A stretch of DNA of 64,000 bases from Kiritimatiellia bacterium (GTDB lineage: Bacteria; Verrucomicrobiota; Kiritimatiellia; JAAZAB01), in contig JAQUMN010000007.1 of the NCBI GenBank assembly GCA_028718125.1, positions 1 to 64,000 on the forward strand, written 5' to 3'. This document shows, piece after piece, positions 16,961-26,400 of the stretch; position 1 is the first letter of the stretch; the number at the start of each line of letters is the position of its first letter. The notes under the pieces were generated by a model. That model was not told where the DNA came from and did not search any database. It was given only the letters and a program-made list of their open reading frames with translations. The position numbers and the translations under genes were made by a program.

Positions 16961-17609
16961 TTTGACGGCAGCGCTTGTTGATCTTTTGGCGCATCATTTT
17001 CAAATGGCGTTGCCGACACCGCATGCGGTGATTTTACCCGGCGGCCACACCCCCCGGGGGGCCTATCGCCAGTTAGCCCAAAAACCTTTTCCGGTTGATG
17101 GAAACACGCACATCCTGCTGAGCGATGAGCGCCTGGTTCCGGTGCACTCGCCCGAAAGCAATTATGGTCAGTTGCAGCCGATGCTCAAGGCCTTGCACAT
17201 TCCGGCCGCTCGCATCCTGCGGGTTGATACCCGTCAGCCGTTGGCACTGGCTGCCCGACATTACGGCGAGGGCCTGCGCGCATTTTTTGAACATAAAGGA
17301 CGGATCACATTGGGCGTGCTGGGACTTGGCGCGGATGGACACACGGCTTCGCTGTTCTCAGCGCAGGATGTTGAACGCGGCCGCGATTCACTGGCCTTGG
17401 CGGTTCCGCGGCAACCGGGTCCCGACCGGGTCAGCGTGACGGCCGACCTGCTGGCAAAAGTTGAATGCATTGTGTTCGTTGCCGCCGGGGCGGAGAAACG
17501 ACTGATCGTAGAACGCATGCGCGTGGCGGCCGCCACCCTGCCGGCCGGCTTGGCCGTGATTGGGGTTGCCAATGTCCAGGTATGGTTTGCCGACAATGCA
17601 GCGGAATGA
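16929..17609 (+). CDS. pgl: 6-phosphogluconolactonase
   Basis: 226 residues of the NagB/DevB fold. VILPGGHTPRGAYRQL near residue 35, LLSDERLVPVHSPESNY and LGLGADGHTASLF are the conserved phosphate- and substrate-binding elements that separate Pgl from glucosamine-6-phosphate deaminases. It hydrolyses 6-phosphogluconolactone in the oxidative pentose phosphate pathway. The next enzyme, 6-phosphogluconate dehydrogenase, is encoded at the other end of the window on the opposite strand, so the pathway is split. The ribosome-binding site is weak (GAGG, 14 bases away). Confidence 0.93.
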   Translation: MQTKIFPHADDLTAALVDLLAHHFQMALPTPHAVILPGGHTPRGAYRQLAQKPFPVDGNTHILLSDERLVPVHSPESNYGQLQPMLKALHIPAARILRVDTRQPLALAARHYGEGLRAFFEHKGRITLGVLGLGADGHTASLFSAQDVERGRDSLALAVPRQPGPDRVSVTADLLAKVECIVFVAAGAEKRLIVERMRVAAATLPAGLAVIGVANVQVWFADNAAE

Positions 17610-17612
17610 AGA

Positions 17613-17742
17613 CAGGGCTGCGTCATTCTCGCGGCTCACCGGGGACGGTTCGCCCTACCTGATGCGATTTCTTCGGAAATGGTGGGGCGAGGCGTCTCGT
17701 CAAGCCGTCAGAAAACAGCCTTTTTACGAGAATGACACAGCC
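17613..17742. mobile_element. MITE-like element sharing its terminal repeat with the 162-bp family
   Basis: The left end CAGGGCTGCGTCATTCTCG and the right end CGAGAATGACACAGCC form a 16-bp inverted repeat with one mismatch. The outermost CAGGGCTGCGTCA is the same as in the 162-bp repeat family (25104, 45478, 53877), but the inside differs. It has no coding capacity, so it would need a transposase from elsewhere. It fills most of the gap between pgl and the UroD-like gene at 17851. Confidence 0.65.
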
Positions 17743-17850
17743 GTGGGAATGAAGTCGTTTCTTGCCTTCGTGTTTGACACTCCGGTCTTTTTTATCCATA
17801 TTTACCGGTCAGCAACCATTCATCATCAACCATTTTGCTGAAGGCATTCC

Positions 17851-18945
17851 ATGAACTACCGGCAACGTTTTCTGGCCTTCGCCAACTTTGAGCCTGTTGA
17901 CCGCATCCCCCGTCGCGCCCATTTTATCACCGACCTCAACCAGCGGATCGTAGCCAAACTGGGCACCTCGGAACTGGAGAAGCACTTTGACATGGATGCG
18001 CCCCGTGGCGCCGGGCTGACCCCGCCGCCCGGATTCAAGGTCCCGGATTATTCCGCGTATCACCCCGGCAAGGTGCCCGGCAAGAATGGCTTTTCGATAG
18101 ATGGCAACGGCTGCGGGCATCAGACCGCCGGCTTTTATCATTTCACGGAATACATCAGTCCCCTGAAGAACGCGGAGCGGTTCGAGCAAATCGAAAAGTA
18201 TCCCATCGTCAGCAATGACGGATGGTCCGATGAAAAAATGCGCAAAACCGGCCAGGAGGCGCATGCCCAGGGCCGGGCGGCGGAAATATTTGTCGGCCAC
18301 ATGTATGAAAATGCCTGGCAGGTGCGCGGGTATGAGCCGTTCCTGGAGGACTTGCTCATTCAACGGGAGTGGGCGGAACTGCTGCTGGATCGGTTCTGCG
18401 AAAACAACCTCCGCGTGGCGGTCGCGGCCGCCAGGGCCGGCTACGACTACATCCGCACGGGCGACGACGTGGCCAATCAGAACGCCTTGATGTTTTCACC
18501 GGACGTGTGGCGGGCCGTCATGAAGCCCCGCTGGGCAAAGGTAATCGCCGCGGCACGCGCCATCAAAAGAGATATTCATGTGTGGTATCATTCCGACGGC
18601 AATATCTGGGATATCCTGGATGACCTCGTGGAGATCGGCATCACCATCCTGAATCCTGTCCAACCGGAGTGTATGGACCCGGCGGCAATCCGCAGACGGT
18701 TCGGCAAGCGCCTGGCCTTTGACGGGTGCATCGGGACGCAAACCACGTTTCCGTTCGGCACAACGGACGACATGCGTCGGGTAGTGCGCACTCTGGCCGA
18801 AAGTTTGCAGGCCGAGAAGGGCGGACTCATGTTGTCGCCCACGCATGTCCTGGAGCCGGAAGTGCCGATCGCCAATATCGAAGCCTTTTTCGAGGAATGC
18901 GACCGCGTCTCGGCCGAAATCTGCGGCCGCAGCAAACGCGCTTGA
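17851..18945 (+). CDS. Uroporphyrinogen decarboxylase-like (UroD superfamily) protein
   Basis: 364 residues. It opens MNYRQRFLAFANFEPVDRIP, the standard first helix of UroD-like methyltransferases ('R-x-x-x-x-x-x-E-x-D-R-x-P'). IHVWYHSDGN stands where corrinoid methyltransferases carry their metal-binding H-x-C-G, and LAFDGCIGTQ and LMLSPTHVLEPEVPIANI close the barrel. It lacks the Arg-rich N-terminus of true HemE and so is unlikely to make heme. Relatives demethylate small substrates with a corrinoid partner, or are uncharacterised. No corrinoid protein is encoded nearby. It is 22 bases upstream of a second, more distant UroD-like gene. Confidence 0.85.
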   Translation: MNYRQRFLAFANFEPVDRIPRRAHFITDLNQRIVAKLGTSELEKHFDMDAPRGAGLTPPPGFKVPDYSAYHPGKVPGKNGFSIDGNGCGHQTAGFYHFTEYISPLKNAERFEQIEKYPIVSNDGWSDEKMRKTGQEAHAQGRAAEIFVGHMYENAWQVRGYEPFLEDLLIQREWAELLLDRFCENNLRVAVAAARAGYDYIRTGDDVANQNALMFSPDVWRAVMKPRWAKVIAAARAIKRDIHVWYHSDGNIWDILDDLVEIGITILNPVQPECMDPAAIRRRFGKRLAFDGCIGTQTTFPFGTTDDMRRVVRTLAESLQAEKGGLMLSPTHVLEPEVPIANIEAFFEECDRVSAEICGRSKRA

Positions 18946-18967
18946 TGGAGAAAGTTGGCAAACAATT

Positions 18968-20227
18968 ATGAAAGATATTCCGGAAAAGGATCGAAGCATT
19001 TTGCGGCAGCTGGCGGAAGCGCAGGCGAAGGTTGCCGCCCTGCCGGTCCAGCGCGAAACCGCGGCCGCCTGGAAGCGACTGAACGCCCTCAAACCCGGGC
19101 GCCCGCTCGTCTGGATCAATGAATTGCCCTGGCACGAAATGGATGTTGACGGCGAACTGGCCCTGCAAAGCACCCATCCTTTCTGTCGCAATGTGGAAAG
19201 TCAACTGCGCCAAATACTTTATCAATGGAAGCACTTGCCCGGCGACATGGTTGTGGAAAACACATTTTTTTCGCCTCTGGCCGTCCATGATACTGGTTTC
19301 GGCATCGGCGAAGACGTGAACTTCATTCGCCAGGATCCGAAGAGCGGCATCGCGTCCCGGACGTTCCATCCGCAGATCAAGGACGAGAAAGACCTGTCTA
19401 AAATCAAGACGCCCGTATTGACCCATAATAAAGCCGCCAGCGAAGAAACGTTTCAGACTCTGCAGTCCCTTTTTGGCGACATTTTGCCGATTAAAAAGCA
19501 GGGCATTATCCATTCCTGGTTTGCACCCTGGGACGAATTGATCCGCTGGTATGGCGTGGAGGAGGCCATGGTGGACATGATTGACCGGCCGGAATTGGTC
19601 CAGCAGGCCATGGATCGGCTCGTCAAGGCATATCTGGCCAGACTGGACCAGTGGGAGGCATTGAACGTGTTGTCGCTTTCGAGCGGGAATAACCGAGTCG
19701 GTTCGGGCGGCCTGGGCTACACCGACGAATTGCCTGCGGAGGGCTTCAATCCCGCACGGGTGCGCGCCAAAGACCAGTGGGGATGCGCCACAGCCCAGAT
19801 CTTCTGCGATGTGTCACCGGCCATGCATGAGGAATTTGCCCTGCAGTATGAACGCCGCTGGCTGGAACGGTTCGGGCTGAATTATTACGGATGTTGCGAG
19901 CCCCTGCACAACAAGCTTGATATTCTGGCTTCCGTGCCCCGCCTGCGCAAAATTTCCATGAGCCCATGGGCCGATGTGGACAAGGCCGCGCCGCTTCTCA
20001 GCGGACGGTATGTGTTTTCCTGCAAACCCAGCCCGGCTGTGCTGGCCACAGACACCTGGAATCCCGGCGAAGCGCGCCGGGCTCTCCGCACCGTGCTGGA
20101 GAAAACCAGTCGGCACGAATGCGTGGTTGAAATCATTATGAAAGATGTCAGCACCCTGCGCTATGCGCCGCAACGGCTCTGGGAATGGGCGGAAATCGCC
20201 CGCGAGGAAACGTCCCGGTGGGCATAG
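18968..20227 (+). CDS. Divergent UroD/methionine-synthase-fold-like protein
   Basis: 419 residues from the ATG at 18968; an upstream in-frame start lies deep in the preceding gene and is rejected. Residues 240-400 resemble a group of UroD-superfamily proteins with a different metal site: NYYGCCEPLHNKLDIL, SPWADVDKAAPLL and YVFSCKPSPAVLA give Cys and His candidates for zinc. PWHEMDVDGELALQ near the N-terminus is typical of the same group. Substrate is unknown. Pairing with the gene at 17851 suggests a two-protein system. It converges on the large minus-strand gene with a 17-base gap and no obvious terminator. Confidence 0.78.
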   Translation: MKDIPEKDRSILRQLAEAQAKVAALPVQRETAAAWKRLNALKPGRPLVWINELPWHEMDVDGELALQSTHPFCRNVESQLRQILYQWKHLPGDMVVENTFFSPLAVHDTGFGIGEDVNFIRQDPKSGIASRTFHPQIKDEKDLSKIKTPVLTHNKAASEETFQTLQSLFGDILPIKKQGIIHSWFAPWDELIRWYGVEEAMVDMIDRPELVQQAMDRLVKAYLARLDQWEALNVLSLSSGNNRVGSGGLGYTDELPAEGFNPARVRAKDQWGCATAQIFCDVSPAMHEEFALQYERRWLERFGLNYYGCCEPLHNKLDILASVPRLRKISMSPWADVDKAAPLLSGRYVFSCKPSPAVLATDTWNPGEARRALRTVLEKTSRHECVVEIIMKDVSTLRYAPQRLWEWAEIAREETSRWA

Positions 20228-20244
20228 GATCCCGATCCGCGTGA

Positions 20245-23200
20245 TCAGAAATTCACCACAGCCTTAATGCTCAGGTAAAGCTGAAGTTTCTGATTTTCCA
20301 CATCGTCTCCGGATGCGCCGGGATTGGGGTCCTTGCGATCGAACGCATACACGACACCCAAGCCCGGCGCTATCTGGGCATACCGGAACAGGGTCAGGGA
20401 AAGATTCAATTCGAAGCCGACGGCGTTCAGCCAACATGCATCCAATGCTCCGGTGGCGTCCCCGCTCCAGGCATGCCCGCCCTCATAATACAACTCGCCG
20501 AACAACTGGTGCATGTACAGGGGCAGGGTCGCATCCGCGCCCCGGTAATATGACATCATCGGAAAGCGATAGGCTGCCCCGGCCTTGACAAGATAGCGGC
20601 CGACTTGCGAGTTTGGATTGTAGCCGCGCAGGATGACACTCCGGTTTAATCCGGGACTGGCCACCTGCTGGACAACGCCATACCCGCCAAGGCCAAAGAA
20701 GCTTTGCGCGGTTTCATCGCCCTGCCCGGCGGCGCCGACTCCCTCCAGCCGGAGCACATGGTTATCTGCCCACACTACGGGCACATATTCAACCCATTGG
20801 CCCAGCACGCGGGTTTGCGAGAGATCGCCGCCGAATGCCTTGTCCGCGCGCTCAATCGTGGCGCTGACGGCCCGACCATCCTCAAAGGACGCGCTGCGTC
20901 CGAAGGACGTGGCATTGAAAAAAGTCATCTGCGCGAACAGCGCCGATTCCGTCCCCTCAAACAGATTGCTCGTCACCAATGGGCGTCCGGCATAGTCCTC
21001 GGCGCTTTTGGGAATGACTTTGCGATCGGTTCCCTGCCAACCGAACGAAAAATCGGCCCGCGAATCGATGCGGACCCGGGGCAGGGTCACCATGCCGCCA
21101 GCCTGGCCAACCTTTTCGTTGTAATCGTATAAATATCCGGAACGGTCCTTGACCAAATCGTAATAGCTTTCCGGTCCGTAGTTGCCGAAAGCGGTCAGGA
21201 TCGGATAAAATCCGGAATATTGATAGACCAGCGCCCCGAGGGGGGTGCCCCACCGGCTTTCCGCGCCTGCGAGCGCAAAGATATTCTGTGCCTGGGTGTA
21301 ATCGGAACACGCGGACGCGAGACCGCCTTCAATGGCGCCATTGGCTACCGTGAGCCAAGGTGTCCAGTAATCCAACCGCACACCACTGAGGGAATTATAC
21401 GGCTGGCTCACGACCGAGTCAGGCGTATTGGTTTTCGAAGGCGCATTCGTGGCCAGAGCCGTTGTTACGGCCCAGGCGGGCGATTGTTTGAATCGCTCGG
21501 CATCCCGCGGCAAACTGGGCCAATCGGGTTTTAATTCCGGTAATGGAAAACTCGGCGGTGAAAGGCTCTCCACGTTCAACAAGCTCAGGTAATAACCGCG
21601 CGAATCGTAAGCGGCCACGGCCAGTTCCCGGCCATCGGGCGAAAAGTCCGGCGTAAATACGCCTCCCAGCGCATGCGTGATGGCCAGCACCTCGCCAAAC
21701 GGCAAAGGAAATCTATATAGATTATAAACGCCGTTACGATCGGCCACGAACACAAGATTGCTGCCGGAAGGATGAAACAAAGGCGTTATGATGATGCAGG
21801 GCCAGTCTACCAGGAGCGTATCGTTACCGGTATCCAGATCAATGTTACGCAATTGTGAATGGGCATCGTTGGCTAAAACGTAAACCAGGTGCTTGCCATC
21901 CGGGGCATAGGCGGGATCAACAATTGAGTGAAAGGGCGGCGCCAGCGCCCGGATGGTTTCAGCCCGCCGGTTGCCTGCCTGCGCCAGCGGCACTTCAAGC
22001 AAAGAAAACCGGCCGCCCTCATTGCGCACGGCCGCCAGGATGCGGCCATCCGGAGCAATCGCCGGAAACCGGTAGCGGCCCTCGCGCGTGACCAGGGTCT
22101 GCGTCTGCTTGGCCGGGTCATAGCAATGCAATTCGTTCCATATCCGGTCGCGGCCGATCACGTTCAAACGGGTATAGTAAATCAGCTCATGGTCCTCGGG
22201 AACGGCGAGGGATGTGGAATCAAAGTCCACGCGGGCGCCTTCCACGCGCTGGACGCGTTTCGTTGTGCGGTCATAGCGATACAGCACGTCGCGTCCGGCT
22301 TCGGGATGGCCGGCAAAAAAAACCGCGCTCCCATCCGCGCCGAATTGCGGGTCGGCTACCTGCAAAGCTCCGGGTGTCAGGCGCGTAAGCGGGGTAAGCG
22401 GATGCGATTGTAATCGGCGGATGCGCTCTTGCTGACAGCTCTGCGCCTGGACCAGCGCGGCGCGAGTCATCCGGTTGAACGTCATGCCCAGCGCCGGCTT
22501 GGCGCAGTTGTCGAAGAAATACAGGAAGGAATGGGCCACGTCATCGGAAAGGTTGCCGGGCAGGTCAGGCTGTCCGTTCGTTTGCGCCGAAAGGGCTTGG
22601 GCATACTCGATCGTTTTCATGCCATAGAGATAGGCGGCATTACCGTAGGGCCATTCGGGCAGGGCTAAGTCCCACCGGCTGGCGCTCAGGACACGCTGAT
22701 CGGCAAACGGCATGCGCATGATCATGTCCGCCACGCTGGTGCGTCCGCGGCCGGAGCTGGAAAACTCGGTTTCCGCCCAAATGGAAAGTCCTTCCAAGTA
22801 CCAGGTGGGCGCGAGGAACCCGGGTGGCGCGGCGCAGGCCGCCAGGACCAGGGATAAAAAATCACCCGCCGGCATCACCCGACCAAAGATCGCGTTCAGG
22901 AAAGCATCAGCGCCATACTGGGCATCCATGGAAAGCACATGGGCATATTCGTGCAGAACAGTGCGGCGCAGAAACAGGCCCGGCTCGTAAATGGTGGAGC
23001 CCGGCGAAGAGCCGGCGGCATAGAGCAGGATCGTAGGACGGGGATACACCCAGGCGGAGCCGTTGTGCTCGTCCATCGTATCGGCATAGAGAATGGCTGT
23101 TTTACCGCGCGGAGTCCAGCGCAGGGCAGGTGTCAGGAGATCGTAGGCTTCCTCGCTGAGGCGGATCAGAGGCGGTATCTGGGGGCCAAGCGAAACCTGG

Positions 23201-23349
23201 TAGATATAAATGAAATGCGCGCTTTCCGTGCGCCGCAGATCCTCATACACCGGCATTAAGTTGGCCTGAGCGGAAAGGGGCAGGCATAGGAGTGATAGGA
23301 TGTGAACCAGCAGGATACTATAGTGTTTTAGATGAATGGTTTCACCCAA
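20245..23349 (-). CDS. Large secreted protein: HExxH-type peptidase-like domain, TolB-like propeller, C-terminal beta-barrel
   Basis: 1034 residues starting at a TTG, needed because the signal peptide (ILLVHILSLLCLPLSAQA) lies just after and no ATG precedes it. Residues 30-230 resemble M1/MA-clan zinc peptidase domains: RTVLHEYAHVLS has H-E-x-x-H, and WYLEGLSIWAETEF supplies the downstream Glu. Residues 310-600 are WD40-like/PD40 blades (DPQFGADGSAVFFAG, YAPDGKHLVYVLA, FSPDGRELAVAAY). The last 350 residues alternate polar and hydrophobic residues and end in Phe (SIKAVVNF), typical of an outer-membrane barrel. It is likely a surface-exposed or outer-membrane protease-like protein. Confidence 0.83.
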   Translation of the reverse strand: MGETIHLKHYSILLVHILSLLCLPLSAQANLMPVYEDLRRTESAHFIYIYQVSLGPQIPPLIRLSEEAYDLLTPALRWTPRGKTAILYADTMDEHNGSAWVYPRPTILLYAAGSSPGSTIYEPGLFLRRTVLHEYAHVLSMDAQYGADAFLNAIFGRVMPAGDFLSLVLAACAAPPGFLAPTWYLEGLSIWAETEFSSSGRGRTSVADMIMRMPFADQRVLSASRWDLALPEWPYGNAAYLYGMKTIEYAQALSAQTNGQPDLPGNLSDDVAHSFLYFFDNCAKPALGMTFNRMTRAALVQAQSCQQERIRRLQSHPLTPLTRLTPGALQVADPQFGADGSAVFFAGHPEAGRDVLYRYDRTTKRVQRVEGARVDFDSTSLAVPEDHELIYYTRLNVIGRDRIWNELHCYDPAKQTQTLVTREGRYRFPAIAPDGRILAAVRNEGGRFSLLEVPLAQAGNRRAETIRALAPPFHSIVDPAYAPDGKHLVYVLANDAHSQLRNIDLDTGNDTLLVDWPCIIITPLFHPSGSNLVFVADRNGVYNLYRFPLPFGEVLAITHALGGVFTPDFSPDGRELAVAAYDSRGYYLSLLNVESLSPPSFPLPELKPDWPSLPRDAERFKQSPAWAVTTALATNAPSKTNTPDSVVSQPYNSLSGVRLDYWTPWLTVANGAIEGGLASACSDYTQAQNIFALAGAESRWGTPLGALVYQYSGFYPILTAFGNYGPESYYDLVKDRSGYLYDYNEKVGQAGGMVTLPRVRIDSRADFSFGWQGTDRKVIPKSAEDYAGRPLVTSNLFEGTESALFAQMTFFNATSFGRSASFEDGRAVSATIERADKAFGGDLSQTRVLGQWVEYVPVVWADNHVLRLEGVGAAGQGDETAQSFFGLGGYGVVQQVASPGLNRSVILRGYNPNSQVGRYLVKAGAAYRFPMMSYYRGADATLPLYMHQLFGELYYEGGHAWSGDATGALDACWLNAVGFELNLSLTLFRYAQIAPGLGVVYAFDRKDPNPGASGDDVENQKLQLYLSIKAVVNF

Positions 23350-23382
23350 CCTGATTCATTGGAGCATTGAAACACCAAAGCA

Positions 23383-23476
23383 AAATTAACCACAAAGAAC
23401 GCAAAGATCGGAGAGAAAATGGAACGTAGGCATGTGTGTAAATGATTGGTGTTCTCTGCGTTCTTTGCGGTAAAAT
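23383..23476. repeat. Imperfect palindrome (TTAACCACAAAGAACGCAAAGA type)
   Basis: The left arm TTAACCACAAAGAACGCAAAG and the right arm TCTCTGCGTTCTTTGCGGTAA are complementary with a few mismatches. It lies between two minus-strand genes, and a T run on the plus strand follows the right arm. This motif type is a common dispersed repeat in environmental genomes; a bidirectional stem-loop role is possible. Confidence 0.55.
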
Positions 23477-23550
23477 TTTTTATTGCCACTGCCTCGCCGG
23501 GGTAGGTCCTCCACTAACAGTCAATCCGAACGAGAAACGGTTGCACATGC

Positions 23551-25017
23551 TTACGCCAACCCGAAGCGTTTTTTAAACCGCTGAAACAGGCTGACCTTAA
23601 GCGCCTCCACATCAGCCTTGCTGCGGGCCATTTCGGCATTGGCTTTACAGCGGTCGCCGAAAATGGTTTCAATCTGGTGCAGCACCGCCGGTTCGGTTTC
23701 GATGAGGATTTTAAAGGCGCTGCGATCAATTTCCAGCAGGCTGCCACGGGTGGCGGCCTCTACCTGGGCCATCCGTTTATCGCCGGTCAGCAGGGACATC
23801 TCGCCGAAAAAATCTCCGGTGTGCAGGACCTTGGCAATCCGCCGATCCTGCATCACGTTAAAATCGCCATGGAGAATAAAGAACATGGAATCGCCCGGCT
23901 CCTGATCGCGAACCACCACGTGTCCCGGCGCAATCGTATGGGTCAGACCGAAGCGGACCAGGTGCTCCAAACCTTCCGGGCTGACTCCCGCAAACAGCGG
24001 CAGACTGCCCAGTAGGCGGACGGGTTCGCGCAGGTCCGCTTGTGCTTGCGGTTGCTGCATGATTACCGTACGGATCGGGTAGGGAATCTCGATGGCGTGT
24101 TTCTTGAATTGATACCAGATGGCAGAAAAGACTTCGTCCCGGATCTTCCGATGTGAGCCGGGATCGGCGATCATATATTCGATCCGATATACGATACTGG
24201 AATCTCCGCACTCGTGGAGCAAAACCGCACTATCGTCTTTTTGGACAATGTGAGGATTCGCCTTGAGAATAGCCAGCACCGCCTGTTTGACCTTGACGGG
24301 CGGGACATTGTAGCTGACGCCGATGGTGATGAATTCTTTAACGACCGGCGTGGGCTTACTGTAGTTAATCACCTTGTCGGTGGAAATTTTATTATTGGGA
24401 ATAATCATGTAAATTTTATCGGTGGTCTCGATCTTCGTGTAGCGCCAGTTCATTTCGCGCACCTGGGCGCGATGGCCGTCAACCTCGATCCAGTCGTCGA
24501 GATCAAACGGTTTCTCGGTCTGAATAATCAAGCCGGCAATGAAGTTGCCGATGGTATCCTGCATGGAAAGTCCGATGATCGCCGTCAGGATGGCCGAGGG
24601 GGTCAGGATCGCCGCCAGGTTGACGTTCAACACCAACCGCAGGAAAAGCAGGGCGAAAAGCGCGATAATCAGCACCGTGGTCAGATCGCGGATAATCCGG
24701 GCCACAAATACGCGCCGGCGATGTTCCAGGTATTGCCCGATGTAAAGTTTAACGACAACCTGAATCGTGAACAAGGCCATCAGGACCAGTTCAAGGGCTT
24801 TCAGCCACGGCGCCAGAAAGACAGGCAGGGGCATTCGTGTGCGGATGCCTTCGCAGATGAGGATGAGAACTGCCAGTTGAAAAACATGGGCCGCGTTCAG
24901 CGAAACCCAGCGCAGTCGTACCAGAATGCGCAACAGCACCCAGAGCACAACAAATGATCCCAAGGCAACCAGCCAGGGATGCGCTTGCACGGGCAAGGCC
25001 AGTATGGATTCAATCAT
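23551..25017 (-). CDS. MscS-family channel with C-terminal cyclic-nucleotide-binding domain
   Basis: 488 residues from the ATG at 25017; longer in-frame starts run into repeat-like sequence. Three to four hydrophobic segments fill residues 10-150. The MscS pore and beta domain follow: LTPSAILTAIIGLSMQDTIGN, FIAGLIIQTEKPFDLDDWIEV and IIPNNKISTDKVINYS. After about residue 340 comes a cNMP-binding beta-roll (LFAGVSPEGLEHLV, GDSMFFILHGDFNVM) with the phosphate cassette FGEMSLLTGDKRMAQVEAA, including its Arg. Such MscS-CNBD fusions are ligand-gated rather than tension-gated channels. A helical tail ends the protein. Lone minus-strand gene. Confidence 0.92.
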   Translation of the reverse strand: MIESILALPVQAHPWLVALGSFVVLWVLLRILVRLRWVSLNAAHVFQLAVLILICEGIRTRMPLPVFLAPWLKALELVLMALFTIQVVVKLYIGQYLEHRRRVFVARIIRDLTTVLIIALFALLFLRLVLNVNLAAILTPSAILTAIIGLSMQDTIGNFIAGLIIQTEKPFDLDDWIEVDGHRAQVREMNWRYTKIETTDKIYMIIPNNKISTDKVINYSKPTPVVKEFITIGVSYNVPPVKVKQAVLAILKANPHIVQKDDSAVLLHECGDSSIVYRIEYMIADPGSHRKIRDEVFSAIWYQFKKHAIEIPYPIRTVIMQQPQAQADLREPVRLLGSLPLFAGVSPEGLEHLVRFGLTHTIAPGHVVVRDQEPGDSMFFILHGDFNVMQDRRIAKVLHTGDFFGEMSLLTGDKRMAQVEAATRGSLLEIDRSAFKILIETEPAVLHQIETIFGDRCKANAEMARSKADVEALKVSLFQRFKKRFGLA

Positions 25018-25103
25018 AAAATTAATTGCCGTGGCCGTTGATTCGATGCCCCTATTATCGCTGCCGGCCAAAGCCAATCAAGCGAAAAACTTCACATGTG
25101 CGA

Positions 25104-25263
25104 CCGATGCGCGTCAGGAACGGCCTCGCGGGAGTTCCCTCCTTCGTCCGGCAACTGCCCGGACTATGGCGGGCAGGCCGCCCCTCCATGAATGCCAATG
25201 TTTTTGCGATATTGGAGGTGGAACTCCGCGACGCCGTTGGTTTCGGCATGGATAACGCCGCCG
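25104..25263 (+). mobile_element. 162-bp MITE-like family, copy A (degenerate ends)
   Basis: GCGTCAGGAACGGCCTCGCG at the left, ACTATGGCGGGCAGGC in the middle and ATATTGGAGG followed by CGCGACGCCGTTGG at the right match the copies at 45478-45638 and (inverted) 53877-54038. Overall identity by eye is about 85%. The terminal repeats are decayed, suggesting an old insertion. It fills the gap between the divergently transcribed MscS gene and the YgjP-like gene; about 165 further bases (25264-25429) show nothing else. Confidence 0.75.
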
Positions 25264-25429
25264 TGGCGTGTGCGACTACCTTCGTGTTTATGCTTTTATG
25301 GTCAAATCCAATTATGATATAAGAGCCGCATGCAAAAGATCGCGTTTGCATGCAGAATACGGGAGTCAGGATTCAGAATTAAGGCGCCAGGTTAAAATTC
25401 AGTTTCTTCTGCAGGTGCGTAACAAATCG

Positions 25430-26152
25430 ATGAACTCGGCTCCGTTTAATTTCACCGTTCGCGAAAGTTCGCGCGCCCGATACGTTCGGCTCCTCGTGAC
25501 GCCGCAGAGGGGCCTGGAGGTCATTGTGCCGCGAGGCTATAGCCATTCCAGGATTCCGCCGATTATCGAAAAAAAACATCAATGGATTCGCTCCTCTTTG
25601 GACCGGGTCGAGGCGTATCGCACACGGTTCCCACCGTCGCCGGCATGGAAGATTCCGGAACGCATTGCGTTTCCGGCCATACAGCGAACATGGCAGGTTG
25701 AAATATATCCGGAAGAAACCAGACAGGTCACGGTGCGCGAAAACAGCAAGGGTCTGCTCCAGCTGCGCGGCAACGTGGGCCAGGCAATCGCTTGCCGCGC
25801 CGCGTTGCATCGCTGGTGGCTGCGCCAGGGCCGCCACCACCTTATACCCCTGCTCAGGGAGATTAGCCGGGAAACGGGCTGGTCCTTCGATCACGCCACC
25901 GTGAGACGCCAGCGCACGCGCTGGGGAAGTTGTTCCCGGCGCAAGTCGGTCAGCCTGAATGTCAAGCTTTTGTTGCTTACCCCCGAACTTGTCCGCTACG
26001 TCATGATTCATGAGCTTTGTCATACCCAGGAAATGAATCATGCCCGCCGCTTCTGGCATCTGGTTCAAACCGAATGCCCCGATTTCCGCGCGCTTAATAA
26101 AATTCTGCGGCAGGCCTGGAATACCCTGCCGGAATGGGCATGCGATGAATAG
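25430..26152 (+). CDS. YgjP-like (DUF45) zinc metallopeptidase
   Basis: 240 residues from the ATG at 25430; upstream in-frame sequence is repeat-derived. The N-terminal beta region (FNFTVRESSRARYVRLLVTP) resembles YgjP/DUF45. The C-terminal zinc site reads YVMIHELCHTQEMNHARRFW, giving H-E-x-x-H and the third His in N-H-x-x-x-F-W. TRWGSCSRRKSVSLN is another hallmark. Cytoplasmic; the family is widespread but its substrates are little known. 248 bases separate it from the next gene and contain only AT-rich low-complexity repeat. Confidence 0.93.
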   Translation: MNSAPFNFTVRESSRARYVRLLVTPQRGLEVIVPRGYSHSRIPPIIEKKHQWIRSSLDRVEAYRTRFPPSPAWKIPERIAFPAIQRTWQVEIYPEETRQVTVRENSKGLLQLRGNVGQAIACRAALHRWWLRQGRHHLIPLLREISRETGWSFDHATVRRQRTRWGSCSRRKSVSLNVKLLLLTPELVRYVMIHELCHTQEMNHARRFWHLVQTECPDFRALNKILRQAWNTLPEWACDE

Positions 26153-26400
26153 CACATCAATAAAACTCCTAATTCCAAGCTCCAGGGAACGCAATCAATT
26201 AAAACAAAACAAACAAAACGGATTGAAAAGTTGGATTTTTGTCTTCATTAGAATTTGAGTATTCCTTGGAAATTGGATTTTGAAAATTGGAAATTGGAAT
26301 TTTCGGGGTTGCCGCGCCGCCCCGATCATGAAGCGCATCGGGACGTAGTAACGCGGCAGACACAGTCCGCGATAGAAAGTAGAATAAAGGATTAAGATAC

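Noticed and set aside
16762-16965. Frameshifted continuation of dsbD
   Set aside because: Neither alternative frame after the stop encodes the last strand and helix of a thioredoxin fold.
17851-20227. True heme-pathway uroporphyrinogen decarboxylase (hemE)
   Set aside because: The HemE N-terminal Arg motif and substrate-binding residues are not present; H-S-D-G suggests another UroD-fold activity.
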